This document shows, one piece after another, positions 42,492-51,126 of a DNA stretch of 64,000 bases (position 1 is its first letter; every line of letters begins with the position of its first letter). The stretch is from Streptomyces sp. NBC_00286 (GTDB lineage Bacteria; Actinomycetota; Actinomycetes; Streptomycetales; Streptomycetaceae). Position numbers and translations under genes: made by a program. The notes beneath the pieces are model-generated. The model saw nothing but the letters and a program-made list of their open reading frames with translations. It had not been told where the DNA came from and did no database searches. The DNA lies in NCBI RefSeq assembly GCF_036173125.1, contig NZ_CP108054.1:5270001-5334000 (forward strand). The letters are read 5' to 3'.

Positions 42492-44450
42492 GTGTCCGGT
42501 ACGGGTGTGGAGGTGAGCGCGCAGAGCGCGCGATCCCGGGCTCTCGCCGTGCTGCGTATCCGCAGCAGGGCGCTGGCCGTCGCCCTGCTGCCCACGGCCT
42601 TCGCCGTCGTCCTGCTCGTCGCCGGAGCCATGGACCATGTGGAGGGTGTGGGCTGGCGGCTCGCGACCTGGATCCTGGCGGCCGTCGCGTTCCTGGCACT
42701 CCTCGCCGCCGTGGGCATCGCCCTGGTCGTCGCCCGCTCCCGGCCGGCCGTGAGCCCCACGATCCCGATCCCGGAAGAGTCCGCGCCCGATCTGTACCGC
42801 ATGGTGCGTGACCTGGCCGACCGCCTCGAGGTGCCCGCACCCTCCGCGATAGCGCTCACCCCGGACTGCGACAGCTGGCTGGAGGACCGCACCCACCGGG
42901 CCCACGGCCCACCCCGGCCCCAGTCCCCGGACGAGATAGCAGGCATACGCGGCCTCCAGACCCGTACGCCAGCCGCGCCCGTCCTCGTCATCGGCTCTCC
43001 CTTCCTGTGGTGGATGCGGGTCGGCGAGCTGCGCGCCGTCCTCGCACCGGTCGTCGCGGGTACGGGACCGTCGGCGCATCCCGACATAGCAGCGGCCCGC
43101 CGTTTTGTACGGGGCCTCGACGCGGCGGTGGCGGTGACGGCCGCCCCCACGCGCGGACCCGTCCCGCATGTGGCCCTCGCGGGTGTCGGCTGGGTCGCGC
43201 GTCTGCTCCTGCGCAGCTGTCGCGGCCATGCGGCGGAGATGGAGCGGGGCGTGGCGGCGGCGGCAGCCGATCGTGCACAGGCTGTGGACTACGGCCTGCG
43301 GATCGTCGCGCAGGAGCAGGTGGGGCTCGCGTATGCGGGCTGGGACCGGCTGCTGACCCGCGTCGCGCTGCCTGCGTGGCGCATGGGCCGCTGGCCGTCC
43401 CGCCTGGACGCGGGCGTCGTCGCGGCCCTCACCGAACTCTCCCGCCGCGACCGTCTCGCCGAGGGTTTCGCCTCCCGCCTCGGCGAGCGCCCGGCCTGCG
43501 ACCTCCTCGAAGAGCCCGGCATGATCGACGAAGCCGCCTCCCTACTCGCCGCCCGCCTCTTCCACGGCGGCCCCGCCGAACCGGGCCCCGACTGGTCTCC
43601 CGTGGACTGGGACGACTACCCCGACGAGGTCGTCGACCGCAAATGGCGCACGGACGCGGCGCGGCTCCACCGGGTACTGGACGCGCAGGGCGTCAGCCGC
43701 TCCTCCGACCCGACGGCCTTGGCGCCGGGCGGCCCGACACTGGCTCGGGTGATGGACCACCTGACCGGCGCGGGGGCCTCCGGCGGTTCGGCGGGTGATG
43801 GTACGGCGGGCCGGGACGGTTCCGGAGGTGGTGACCGTTCCGGGGGCGGTGACGGTTCGGCGGGCGGCGAGGGTTCCGGGGGCGGTGACCGTTCGGCGGG
43901 GGGTGATACGGCGCGGGTCCCTCGGGAGACGGCCCCCGCCGAACCGGCCGCTGCGCGCGACGCCGATGCGTACGGTGTTGCGGCTGCCGATGCCGATGCC
44001 GAGGACGACGACGGAGGCGGCGTCGCCAATGCGCGGACCGCTGCGCTGGCGGCCGGCCTCAGCGCGGAGCTCGCCCGAGAGGAGGCTGCGGCGCCGGCGA
44101 TACGTTCGGCGTCGCCGCCGGCCGCCGGTCCCCTCGGCCAGGGCGGCCCGGACGCCGCCCTCTGGGACGACGGAACGCTGCCGCTCTTTCCGCTTCAGCA
44201 GCCGCGGACGGCGCGCGAACTCCTCACCGATCACGTCACGGCGATGGTCTGCTGCGCCGCGATGGACACGGCAGGTGCGGTGCCGGGCCTCGACTGGCTA
44301 GACGGCCCGTCCCTCCTCATAAACGGCGAACGCTCCGCCGACCTCACGCCGCGAGTCCTCGCCCTGATAGAGGCCGGCGATCCCTGCCCCCTACGGGACT
44401 GGCTCCTCCGCATAGGCATCCGCGCGGAGAAGCCAGTCCGACTGGTCTGA
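42492..44450 (+). CDS. Large membrane protein, M48-peptidase-like but lacking the zinc motif
   Basis: The 652-residue protein has two N-terminal membrane helices (about residues 18-75). The next domain has the form of an M48 metallopeptidase (YRMVRDLADRLEVPAPSAIA, then VLVIGSPFLWWMRVGELRAV). Where active M48 enzymes carry HExxH (VLAHELGH), this one reads VLAPVVAG. The C-terminal half includes a Gly/Ser/Asp-rich repeat stretch (about residues 435-475) and an acidic linker. It is probably a non-catalytic relative; the M48 relation is by eye. The start is uncertain: GTG 42492 has AGAGGGGG upstream, and other GTGs lie near. Confidence 0.6.
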   Translation: MSGTGVEVSAQSARSRALAVLRIRSRALAVALLPTAFAVVLLVAGAMDHVEGVGWRLATWILAAVAFLALLAAVGIALVVARSRPAVSPTIPIPEESAPDLYRMVRDLADRLEVPAPSAIALTPDCDSWLEDRTHRAHGPPRPQSPDEIAGIRGLQTRTPAAPVLVIGSPFLWWMRVGELRAVLAPVVAGTGPSAHPDIAAARRFVRGLDAAVAVTAAPTRGPVPHVALAGVGWVARLLLRSCRGHAAEMERGVAAAAADRAQAVDYGLRIVAQEQVGLAYAGWDRLLTRVALPAWRMGRWPSRLDAGVVAALTELSRRDRLAEGFASRLGERPACDLLEEPGMIDEAASLLAARLFHGGPAEPGPDWSPVDWDDYPDEVVDRKWRTDAARLHRVLDAQGVSRSSDPTALAPGGPTLARVMDHLTGAGASGGSAGDGTAGRDGSGGGDRSGGGDGSAGGEGSGGGDRSAGGDTARVPRETAPAEPAAARDADAYGVAAADADAEDDDGGGVANARTAALAAGLSAELAREEAAAPAIRSASPPAAGPLGQGGPDAALWDDGTLPLFPLQQPRTARELLTDHVTAMVCCAAMDTAGAVPGLDWLDGPSLLINGERSADLTPRVLALIEAGDPCPLRDWLLRIGIRAEKPVRLV

Positions 44451-44509
44451 GGTTCGTTGTTCGGGTGCGGGTTGCCTCCGGCGGTTGAGCAGGGGGTTCG
44501 TTTTTGTCT

Positions 44510-44682
44510 GCGGCGCCGTTGTGGCTGGTCGCTCCCCCACTCTCGAATTCGCTCGAGCGGGGGGACCCCCATCGCGGCGGAGCCGCAAATTGACACCGCC
44601 CCGCGGGGTGCCTCCGGCGGTTGGGCGGGTGCGGGTGCGTTGTGGTTGCTCGCGCAGTTCCCCGCGCCCCTGGGTTCGTGGT
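44510..44682 (-). repeat. Type A repeats, one with nested type B
   Basis: From 44510 the minus-oriented type A begins (GCCGTTGTGGCTGGTCGC). It is interrupted by type B (CTCCCCCACTCTCGAATTCG, CTCGAGCGGGGGGACCCCC) and resumes as GCGGCGGAGCCGCAAATTG. A second type A piece (GGTGCGTTGTGGTTGCTCGC, CAGTTCCCCGCGCCCCTG) runs to 44682. Confidence 0.75.
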
Positions 44683-44694
44683 GGGTGCGGGGCC

Positions 44695-44806
44695 GTGGGC
44701 CGGTGCGTCAGCCCGTCGCCAACAGGGCATACGACTCCGTGCTTCCACAGGGCGTAGCTGTGCCCAGACCGAAGCTAAGCGACGGGCATAGGACGCACCG
44801 GCCCAC
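44695..44806. other. 112-nt long hairpin, possible structured RNA or MITE
   Basis: GTGGGCCGGTGCGTC (44695-44709) pairs perfectly with 44792-44806, and GCCCGTCGC (44711-44719) with 44779-44787. The 59-nt interior can form further small stems (GGGCA with TGCCC). It lies in a 900-bp gene-free gap between repeat clusters. It has no reading frame. Confidence 0.7.
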
Positions 44807-44924
44807 GTCCCCTCCCGCCGGCGGGAAGCTGCGAGTAGTCGGGGGTGCAGGCGCATCGTGGCCGGCGAGCGTGGTGCCTGGTGAGGGTGATGGCTGGTGA
44901 GCCTGATAGTGGACGGCTCCAGGG

Positions 44925-45205
44925 GCGCCCCTTCAGGGGCGCGGGGCTGTAACAATATGCAGCTCCGCCGCGTGGGCGCGACCAGCCACGACGCACCCGC
45001 ACCCGCGACACAACTGTCACCCCCGCCCGCGGTAGGCACCCACCCGCCCCACGAGCGAGCCCGCCCGCGGTAGGCACCCACCCACCCCACGAACCCACCC
45101 ACCCGCCGAAGGCGCCCCACCCACCCCGCCGGAGGCAGCGGGGCCTGGGGGCGCAGCCCCCAGTTTCGGGAAGGGGCGGGGCTGGGGAAAGAAACGCCCC
45201 GCCCA
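44925..45205 (+). repeat. Type A repeat plus C-rich repeat cluster
   Basis: Type A lies at about 44931-45010 (AGGGGCGCGGGGCTGTAACA, GCAGCTCCGCCGCG, ACCAGCCACGACGCACCC). Units of CACCCACCCGCCGAAGGC type follow to about 45140, then TTCGGGAAGGGGCGGGGCTG and GGGAAAGAAAC, the last also found at about 1578-1605. The stretch 45206-45350 holds the promoter of the next gene. Confidence 0.7.
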
Positions 45206-45350
45206 CGAACGCGGCACCGCACAGGCACACGCGGAGCCAAGGGCAGGCGATAACAACAAAACGTAACCACCCGCCTCCTTTATGTGATGTGCTGATACCG
45301 CGTCATTAGCGCAGCAAGGGCTTACGGGGGCACGAGGGAGGGGACAACGC

Positions 45351-46874
45351 ATGGCCTCGGAGTACATCCGCCGCTGGGAATCGGGCGCACTGGCCCACGC
45401 CGTGACGGACCCCTTCGGCCAGGGCCCAGTCCCCTGGCTACGAGGCAGCGAACACTACTTCGACGACACCGGCCAGGTAGTCCCCTGGTACGTGGACGTA
45501 GACGCGGACCCCACCACCCCCACGGCCCCCCACACAACCCGCACAGCCACCCGCACCCCCAAGATCCCCACCCCCCGCTCCGCCGGAGGCCCCCGCTCGG
45601 CCGACGACGTCCACCGCCAGATCAAGGGCTTCACCTCCACCGGCGCGGCAGCCCCCGGCGAGGCCATCGACTTCCACATCACCGTCGACCCGCCCCAACA
45701 GTTCAGCGTGGACATCTACCGCATCGGCCACTACGCCGGCGAAGGCGCCAGCAAGATCACCACCAGCCCCCGCCTCCCCGGCATCGTGCAACCACCCCCG
45801 CTCACCGCCGACCGCACGATCTCCTGCCACCACTGGTGGCTCTCCTGGCGCCTCCAGATCCCGAGTTACTGGAGTATCGGCGCATACGTCGCCGTCCTCA
45901 CCACCGTCGACGGCTACCGCTCCCACGTCCCCTTCACCGTCCGCGACTCCCACCCCGCCGACCTGCTGCTTCTCCTCCCGGACGTCACCTGGCAGGCGTA
46001 CAACCTGTATCCGGAGGACGGCCGCACCGGCGCGAGCCTCTACCACGCCTGGGACGAGAAGGGCCGGCTGCTCGGCGAGGCGGACGCCGCGACGACGGTC
46101 TCGTTCGACCGACCGTACGCAGGCGCGGGCCTGCCCCTCCACGTCGGCCACGCCTACGACTTCATCCGCTGGGCCGAGCGCTACGGCTACGACCTCGCCT
46201 ACGCCGACGCCCGCGACCTGCACGCAGGCCGCGTCGACCCCACCCGCTACCGCGGCCTCGTCTTCCCCGGCCACGACGAGTACTGGTCGGTGCCCATGCG
46301 CCGCACCACCGAACTCGCCCGCGAACACGGCACCTCGCTCGTCTTCCTCTCCGCCAACACCATGTACTGGCAGGCGGAGCTGAGCCCCTCCCCCTCAGGC
46401 GTCCCCGACCGCCTCCTCACCTGCCGAAAACGCCGCGGCCCCGGAAAACCCGCCCTCTGGCGCGACATCGACCGCCCGGAGCAGGAACTCCTGGGCATCC
46501 AGTACGCGGGCCGGGTCCCCGAACCGCACCCCCTGGTCGTCCGCAACGCCGAGCACTGGCTGTGGGAGTCCACCGGCGCACACGAGGGCGACGAACTGAA
46601 GGGCCTGGTCGCAGGCGAGGCCGACCGCTACTTCCCGCGCACCCCGCTCCCCGAGCACCAGGGCCGTATCCTCCTGGCCCACTCCCCGTACCGCGACGCC
46701 GAGGGCGCCCTCCGCCACCAGGAGACGTCCCTGTACCGCGCCCCCTCCGGCGCCCTGGTCTTCGCCTCCGGCACCTTCGCCTGGTCCCCGGCCCTGGACC
46801 GACCCGGCCACGTCGACGAACGCATCCAGCGAGCCACGGCCAACCTCCTGGACCGCATCTGCAAGCGCGACTGA
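45351..46874 (+). CDS. N,N-dimethylformamidase beta-subunit-like protein
   Basis: The 507-residue protein resembles the large-subunit domain of N,N-dimethylformamidase, found widely in actinobacteria without known substrate. Marks include IYRIGHYAGEGASKI, LLLLPDVTWQAYNLYPEDG, the ITDxD-like region YDLAYADARDLHAG, VFPGHDEYWSVPMR and SANTMYWQAEL. No signal peptide is seen. GGGAGGGG lies 8 bases before the ATG. Amidohydrolase activity is an inference from the family. Confidence 0.75.
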   Translation: MASEYIRRWESGALAHAVTDPFGQGPVPWLRGSEHYFDDTGQVVPWYVDVDADPTTPTAPHTTRTATRTPKIPTPRSAGGPRSADDVHRQIKGFTSTGAAAPGEAIDFHITVDPPQQFSVDIYRIGHYAGEGASKITTSPRLPGIVQPPPLTADRTISCHHWWLSWRLQIPSYWSIGAYVAVLTTVDGYRSHVPFTVRDSHPADLLLLLPDVTWQAYNLYPEDGRTGASLYHAWDEKGRLLGEADAATTVSFDRPYAGAGLPLHVGHAYDFIRWAERYGYDLAYADARDLHAGRVDPTRYRGLVFPGHDEYWSVPMRRTTELAREHGTSLVFLSANTMYWQAELSPSPSGVPDRLLTCRKRRGPGKPALWRDIDRPEQELLGIQYAGRVPEPHPLVVRNAEHWLWESTGAHEGDELKGLVAGEADRYFPRTPLPEHQGRILLAHSPYRDAEGALRHQETSLYRAPSGALVFASGTFAWSPALDRPGHVDERIQRATANLLDRICKRD

Positions 46875-46983
46875 TCGACGACGACCAAGCCCCGGCACCC
46901 CCTCCCGACGAGCCCCAACGCGAAATGCACCCCCCGCATACGGGAGAATCGACCCCACCAGCACGTCACCGCGGGGAGGAACC

Positions 46984-47883
46984 GTGTCCGGATTCGTCGA
47001 CAAGCCCGAGCCGATCGAGGTCCCGGGCCTGGTGCATCTGCACACCGGCAAGGTGCGCGAGCTGTACCAGAACGAGGCCGGCGACCTCGTGATGGTCGCC
47101 ACTGACCGCATCTCCGCATACGACTGGGTGCTCCCCACCGAGATCCCCGACAAGGGTCGCGTACTGACGCAGCTCTCCCTGTGGTGGTTCGACCAGATCG
47201 CCGACCTGGTCCCCCACCACGTACTGAGCATCGACCTGCCGCCCGGCGCCCCCGCCGACTGGGAGGGCCGTACCGTCGTCTGCAAGTCCCTGCGGATGAT
47301 CCCCGTCGAGTGCGTCGCCCGCGGCTATCTCACCGGCTCCGGCCTCGCCGAGTACCAGGAGACCCGCACCGTCTGCGGCCTCGCCCTCCCCGAGGGCCTG
47401 TCCGACGGCTCGGAGCTGCCCGCCCCGATCTTCACGCCCGCGACGAAGGCGGAAGTCGGCGAGCACGACGAGAACGTCTCGTACGAGGAAGTCGCCCGGC
47501 AGGTCGGAGCAGAGACCGCCGCGCAGCTGCGCCAGGCCACGCTCGCCGTCTACAGCCGTGGCCGTGACATCGCCCGCGACCGCGGGATCATCCTCGCGGA
47601 CACGAAGTTCGAGTTCGGCTACGACGGCGAACGCCTCGTCATCGCCGACGAGGTGCTGACCCCCGACTCCTCCCGCTTCTGGCCCGCCGACCAGTGGCAG
47701 CCGGGCCGCCCGCAGCCCTCGTACGACAAGCAGTACGTACGCGACTGGCTGACCTCCCCCGACTCCGGCTGGGACCGGGCGAGCGAGCAGCCCCCGCCGC
47801 CCCTGCCCGAGCAGGTCGTCTCCGCGACCCGCGCCAAGTACGTCGAGGCGTACGAGCGCCTGACCGGCACCAGCTGGTCGTAA
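46984..47883 (+). CDS. purC: Phosphoribosylaminoimidazole-succinocarboxamide synthase
   Basis: The 299-residue SAICAR synthetase attaches aspartate to CAIR in purine synthesis. Motifs are HTGKVRELYQ near the start, ATDRISAYDWVLPTEIP, VECVARGYLTGSG, PIFTPATKA and GIILADTKFEFGYD. Length is normal. GTG 46984 follows GGGGAGGAACC. A bidirectional terminator follows. Confidence 0.96.
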   Translation: MSGFVDKPEPIEVPGLVHLHTGKVRELYQNEAGDLVMVATDRISAYDWVLPTEIPDKGRVLTQLSLWWFDQIADLVPHHVLSIDLPPGAPADWEGRTVVCKSLRMIPVECVARGYLTGSGLAEYQETRTVCGLALPEGLSDGSELPAPIFTPATKAEVGEHDENVSYEEVARQVGAETAAQLRQATLAVYSRGRDIARDRGIILADTKFEFGYDGERLVIADEVLTPDSSRFWPADQWQPGRPQPSYDKQYVRDWLTSPDSGWDRASEQPPPPLPEQVVSATRAKYVEAYERLTGTSWS

Positions 47884-47905
47884 AGCCCGGTCGTAGACAA
47901 CGAGA

Positions 47906-47932
47906 AAGCCCCCGGCCGATGACCGGGGGCTT
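47906..47932. terminator. Terminator between purC and tRNA-Gly
   Basis: AAGCCCCCGG (47906-47915) pairs with CCGGGGGCTT (47923-47932) around a 7-base loop; it can serve both converging genes. Confidence 0.85.
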
Positions 47933-47942
47933 CCTCTTCCTG

Positions 47943-48015
47943 AGCGGACGACGAGGTTCGAACTCGCGACCTCAACCTTGGCAAGGTTGCGCTCTACCAG
48001 CTGAGCTACGTCCGC
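47943..48015 (-). tRNA. tRNA-Gly(GCC), copy 1
   Basis: This 73-nt class I tRNA has acceptor GCGGACG/CGTCCGC, discriminator T, D-loop AGCTGGTA, anticodon GCC in CAACC/GGTTG, and T-arm GCGAG-TTCGAAC-CTCGT. All elbow bases are normal. CCA is not encoded. Confidence 0.95.
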
Positions 48016-48037
48016 GCTGCGCGTTGCGCGAAAGCCA

Positions 48038-48658
48038 CTATACCCAACCTCGCTCCCGCGCGAGCCGCGCCGCCGTATGCCGATTCTCGGCCCCCAGTTT
48101 GGACGCGGCCGACGACAGATAGTTGCGTACGGTGCCCTGCGACAGCGCCGCCCGTTCCGCGATCTCGGCGACGGGCGCCCCCTCGGCCGAGAGCTCCAGC
48201 ACCTCGGCCTCGCGCTCGGTCAGCGGCGAATCGCCGGCGGAGATCGCGTCGGCCGCCAACTCCGGGTCCACATAACGGTTCCCGGCATGCACGGTACGGA
48301 TGATCTCCGCGAGCTTCTGCGCGCTGACGGTCTTCGGCACGAAGCCCCGCACCCCCGCCCCGAGAGCCCGCTTCAGATGCCCCGGCCGCCCATGACTCGT
48401 CACGATCAGCACCCGGCACGCAGGCAGCTCGGCCCGCAGCGATGTGGCCACCTTCACACCGTCCGCACCGGGCATCTGAAGATCCAGTACGGCCACATCG
48501 GGCGCATGAGCCCGAGCCATGGCCAAGGCCTCGGGCCCCGAAGCCGCCTCCGCCACCACAAGCAGATCGTCCTCCAGCCCGAGCAGCGCGGCCATCGCCC
48601 CCCGAATCAAATGCTCATCATCGGCAAGCAACAGCCGAACCCGCTGTACGGCCGTCAT
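48038..48658 (-). CDS. NarL/FixJ-family response regulator
   Basis: The 206-residue protein has a receiver domain with the phosphorylation site Asp59 in VAVLDLQMPG, acidic pocket ADDEH (13-17), Thr/Ser in IVTSHG and Lys in FVPKTVS. A LuxR-type helix-turn-helix follows (LTEREAEVLELSAEG, VAEIAERAALSQGTVRNYLS). Its ATG overlaps the kinase stop as ATGA, so the pair is translationally coupled. It is of the DesR type; targets are unknown. Confidence 0.92.
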   Translation of the reverse strand: MTAVQRVRLLLADDEHLIRGAMAALLGLEDDLLVVAEAASGPEALAMARAHAPDVAVLDLQMPGADGVKVATSLRAELPACRVLIVTSHGRPGHLKRALGAGVRGFVPKTVSAQKLAEIIRTVHAGNRYVDPELAADAISAGDSPLTEREAEVLELSAEGAPVAEIAERAALSQGTVRNYLSSAASKLGAENRHTAARLARERGWV

Positions 48659-50070
48659 GAGGCAAATCCCCCGCTGATCCCGTCACCCATCGCCTTACGC
48701 ACCGACCGTGGACCGGATGGCGACAGGGACGCCGAAGACGAAGCCGCCGAAGACGAGGCCGGGGCAGACCAACCTGCCGAAGACGAACTTGCCGGAGGGA
48801 AAGCCGGTGCAGACGCATCCGATGAATCCGCCGAAGACGCCGGAGGCGGCAACGCCGACGAAGACAACGGCACCCGAGCCACCACCCGAAACACCCCGCC
48901 CTCCGCAGGCCCCGCCTCCAGCGTCCCGTCAACCACAGATAGCCGCTCCCGCAACCCGGCCAGCCCGGAACCGGTGCCGGTCCCGCTCCCGCCGCGCGAA
49001 TCCGACGGCGCCCCATCGTTCTCCACGGTCAGTACGACGAAACCGTCCGCCACCCGCAGCGACACATCACACCGCTCGGCGTTCCCATGCCGCAGCACAT
49101 TCGTGGTCGCCTCCCGCACGACCCAGCCGAGCGCCGACTGGACGGCCGGGGGCAGCCCAGCAGGAGAGCCGGTCACCGTGCAGTTGACCCCGGCCGCGTT
49201 CAACACCCCCTGTGCACCGGCGAGTTCGGCACCGAGCTCGGCCTCGCGGTAGCCGCGTACGACCTCCCGTACTTCCTTCTGCGACTCCTGCGCTATCCGC
49301 TGCACCTCGATCATCTGCTCCACGGCTTCCGGCCGCTCACGCCGCGCGAGCTGCACGGCGAGCTCGCTCTTGAGGGCTATCACGGCCAGATTCCGTCCCA
49401 TCACATCGTGCAGATCCCGCCCGAACCGCAGCCGCTCCTCGGCAACAGCGAGCCGGGTCTTGGTCTCACGGGCCGCGTCGAGTGCGTAGACGGAGTTGAG
49501 CAGCCAGACGGAGAACGCGCAGACGAACGTGTAGAACCCGACGGCGAGCAGCACCGCCCCGACCGTGACGAGTGCCGCGAGCGCGGGGACGCCCAGCGCC
49601 CAGGAGTAGGCGCCGGTGCCCAGGGCGAAGCCGAAGGCCGTGTATACCGTGCGCCGCGTCTCACGTACCGCCAACGCGAGTATGCCGGTCCCCCAGCCCA
49701 GGACACCGGTGAACATCGCCACCGCTGCCCCGGCCTTGTCGCCATCCGCGGGACCACGTGTCGCAACGGCGATGGCCATCATGGCGACCACGGCGGTGGC
49801 GACCGCGACTACCCACAGCAGCCGCACCGGCCGCGCCCGGGTGCCACGGATCCAGTCCAGGGCCCGCGACGCGAACACCGCGCTGAGCGCCGCATGCCCG
49901 ACGACCATCAGGAACAGCACCCAGGACAGGGACGGGGGCATCGCCCCCAAGACCGGCAGCCCGAAGGTGCCGACCTCCACGAGCGCGAGGAAGTGGAACG
50001 ACCAGCGCGTATACGTCTCCACCTTCGCCGGAGTGCTCTTCCCCCGCCACCAACTCCCGGCCCCGCGCAT
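48655..50070 (-). CDS. DesK-like sensor histidine kinase
   Basis: The 471-residue kinase has about five to six membrane helices (residues 25-195) with no large external loop, then a HisKA_3 helix with phosphoacceptor His221 in RDLHDVMGRNLAVIALK. The ATPase domain follows (VVREATTNVLRHG as N box, GSGLAGLRERL as G box). A 65-residue Ala/Ser/Pro/Asp low-complexity tail is unusual. It probably senses a membrane state. ATG 50070 has AGGGGG 7 bases upstream; AAGGAG abuts the ATG. Confidence 0.9.
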   Translation of the reverse strand: MRGAGSWWRGKSTPAKVETYTRWSFHFLALVEVGTFGLPVLGAMPPSLSWVLFLMVVGHAALSAVFASRALDWIRGTRARPVRLLWVVAVATAVVAMMAIAVATRGPADGDKAGAAVAMFTGVLGWGTGILALAVRETRRTVYTAFGFALGTGAYSWALGVPALAALVTVGAVLLAVGFYTFVCAFSVWLLNSVYALDAARETKTRLAVAEERLRFGRDLHDVMGRNLAVIALKSELAVQLARRERPEAVEQMIEVQRIAQESQKEVREVVRGYREAELGAELAGAQGVLNAAGVNCTVTGSPAGLPPAVQSALGWVVREATTNVLRHGNAERCDVSLRVADGFVVLTVENDGAPSDSRGGSGTGTGSGLAGLRERLSVVDGTLEAGPAEGGVFRVVARVPLSSSALPPPASSADSSDASAPAFPPASSSSAGWSAPASSSAASSSASLSPSGPRSVRKAMGDGISGGFAS

Positions 50071-50245
50071 CTCCTTGCCCCCTGTACGTAAGCCGTCACC
50101 GCCGCGATTTCCCCGCAACCACCGTCGCACAGCAGACCAGCGGGAGCAGTGCACGCTGTCATCACTGCCCATGACAAATGTCATCCACCCAAGAGCCGAT
50201 GCACGAACCAGAAGCGAGCAAGTGAGCCAGCGCGCACACGAAAAG

Positions 50246-50268
50246 GCCCCGGTCGCTGTGACCGGGGC
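50246..50268 (-). terminator. Terminator after tRNA-Gly(GCC) copy 2
   Basis: GCCCCGGTC (50246-50254) pairs with GACCGGGGC (50260-50268) around a 5-base loop, 25 bp beyond the tRNA 3' end on the minus strand. Confidence 0.75.
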
Positions 50269-50292
50269 TTTATCTCTGAACTTCTGACCTGG

Positions 50293-50365
50293 AGCGGACG
50301 ACGAGGTTCGAACTCGCGACCTCAACCTTGGCAAGGTTGCGCTCTACCAACTGAGCTACGTCCGC
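50293..50365 (-). tRNA. tRNA-Gly(GCC), copy 2
   Basis: Identical to copy 1 at 47943 except for one D-loop base (TTGGTA in place of CTGGTA). Both stand on the same strand, with the two-component system between them. Confidence 0.95.
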
Positions 50366-50444
50366 ATTGCATCCGACCGGCTCTCACCGATCGGCGCGAG
50401 CACCACCTTACCTGATCCAAAAGGATGCCCGGTAAGAGATGCAG

Positions 50445-50516
50445 AGCGGGTGACAGGAATTGCACACTGCGCCTTCCCCCTGGAAGGGGGATGTTCTACT
50501 ACTGAACTACACCCGC
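50445..50516 (-). tRNA. tRNA-Gly(TCC) with aberrant D- and T-loops
   Basis: On the minus strand the 72-nt gene has acceptor GCGGGTG/CACCCGC, discriminator T and anticodon TCC in TCCCC/GGGGA. The D-loop reads AGTAGTA, so the usual GG pair at 18-19 is AG. The T-arm reads GCAGTGTGCAATTCCTGT: against the normal GCAGG-TTCAATT-CCTGT pattern, the GTTC is replaced by TGTGC and one base is gained, so TpsiC is missing. The gene otherwise looks intact. It may be a tRNA kept away from the ribosome. Confidence 0.85.
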
Positions 50517-50649
50517 GTAACTCCGTGAGCTGTGGCCTTTCGGCCCGGCCCTTCGGCGTGCTTCAGACTCTAGCTGATCGGACTGGGTGCAGCGCAAGTC
50601 GGTTGTCCCCAGGGCCCGCTGACGTATCCGGCGGGCCCTGAGGTGCCCC

Positions 50650-50967
50650 TCACTGAGCCGCGGTGAACGCCTCGTAGACCTTCTTCGGGATCCGTCCCCG
50701 CGCCGGTACGTCCATCTTGTTGGACTGGGCCCAGGCCCGTACGGCCGCCGGGTCGGGAGCCACCGCCGTCTGCCGGTAGGCCTTGCCGGAGCGTGAGCGC
50801 TTGCGGCCGGCCTCCACGTAGGGCGCGAGCGCCTTGCGCAGTTCCTTGGCGTTCGTTTGGTTGAGGTCGATCTCGTACGACTTGCCGTCCAGACCGAAGA
50901 CGATCGTTTCCGCCGCTTCCGAGCCGTCGATGTCGTCGAAGAGAGTGACTACGACACGCTGCGCCAC
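50650..50967 (-). CDS. lsrL: Lsr2-family nucleoid-associated protein
   Basis: The 105-residue protein has the Lsr2 layout: an N-terminal dimer domain (QRVVVTLFDDIDGSEAAETI, FGLDGKSYEIDLNQTNAKEL), a basic linker (GRKRSRSG), and the C-terminal DNA-binding domain (VRAWAQSNKMDVPARGRIPK) with the RGR AT-hook-like motif. It bridges AT-rich, often foreign, DNA and silences it. Its place just before purS matches the lsr2-like (lsrL) copy known in S. coelicolor rather than the main lsr2. GTG 50967 is supported by the family N-terminus (AQRVVV). Confidence 0.9.
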   Translation of the reverse strand: MAQRVVVTLFDDIDGSEAAETIVFGLDGKSYEIDLNQTNAKELRKALAPYVEAGRKRSRSGKAYRQTAVAPDPAAVRAWAQSNKMDVPARGRIPKKVYEAFTAAQ

Positions 50968-51126
50968 GAATATCGGTCCCTTCGTGCGGCATCTCTGGCG
51001 GCGACGTTGCGATGACGTGCACGGATGCCGACTGTTGGCTGATTTATTGAGGGGTATGGGGTCCGTGAAGTGCGCGGACTCATGGATCGAGCGAACGGGC
51101 AAAGTATCGCCTATTGCCAATTCCGC

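Noticed and set aside
44451..45350. Insertion sequence in the 900-bp gap
   Set aside because: No transposase frame is found on either strand; contents are dispersed repeats and one hairpin.
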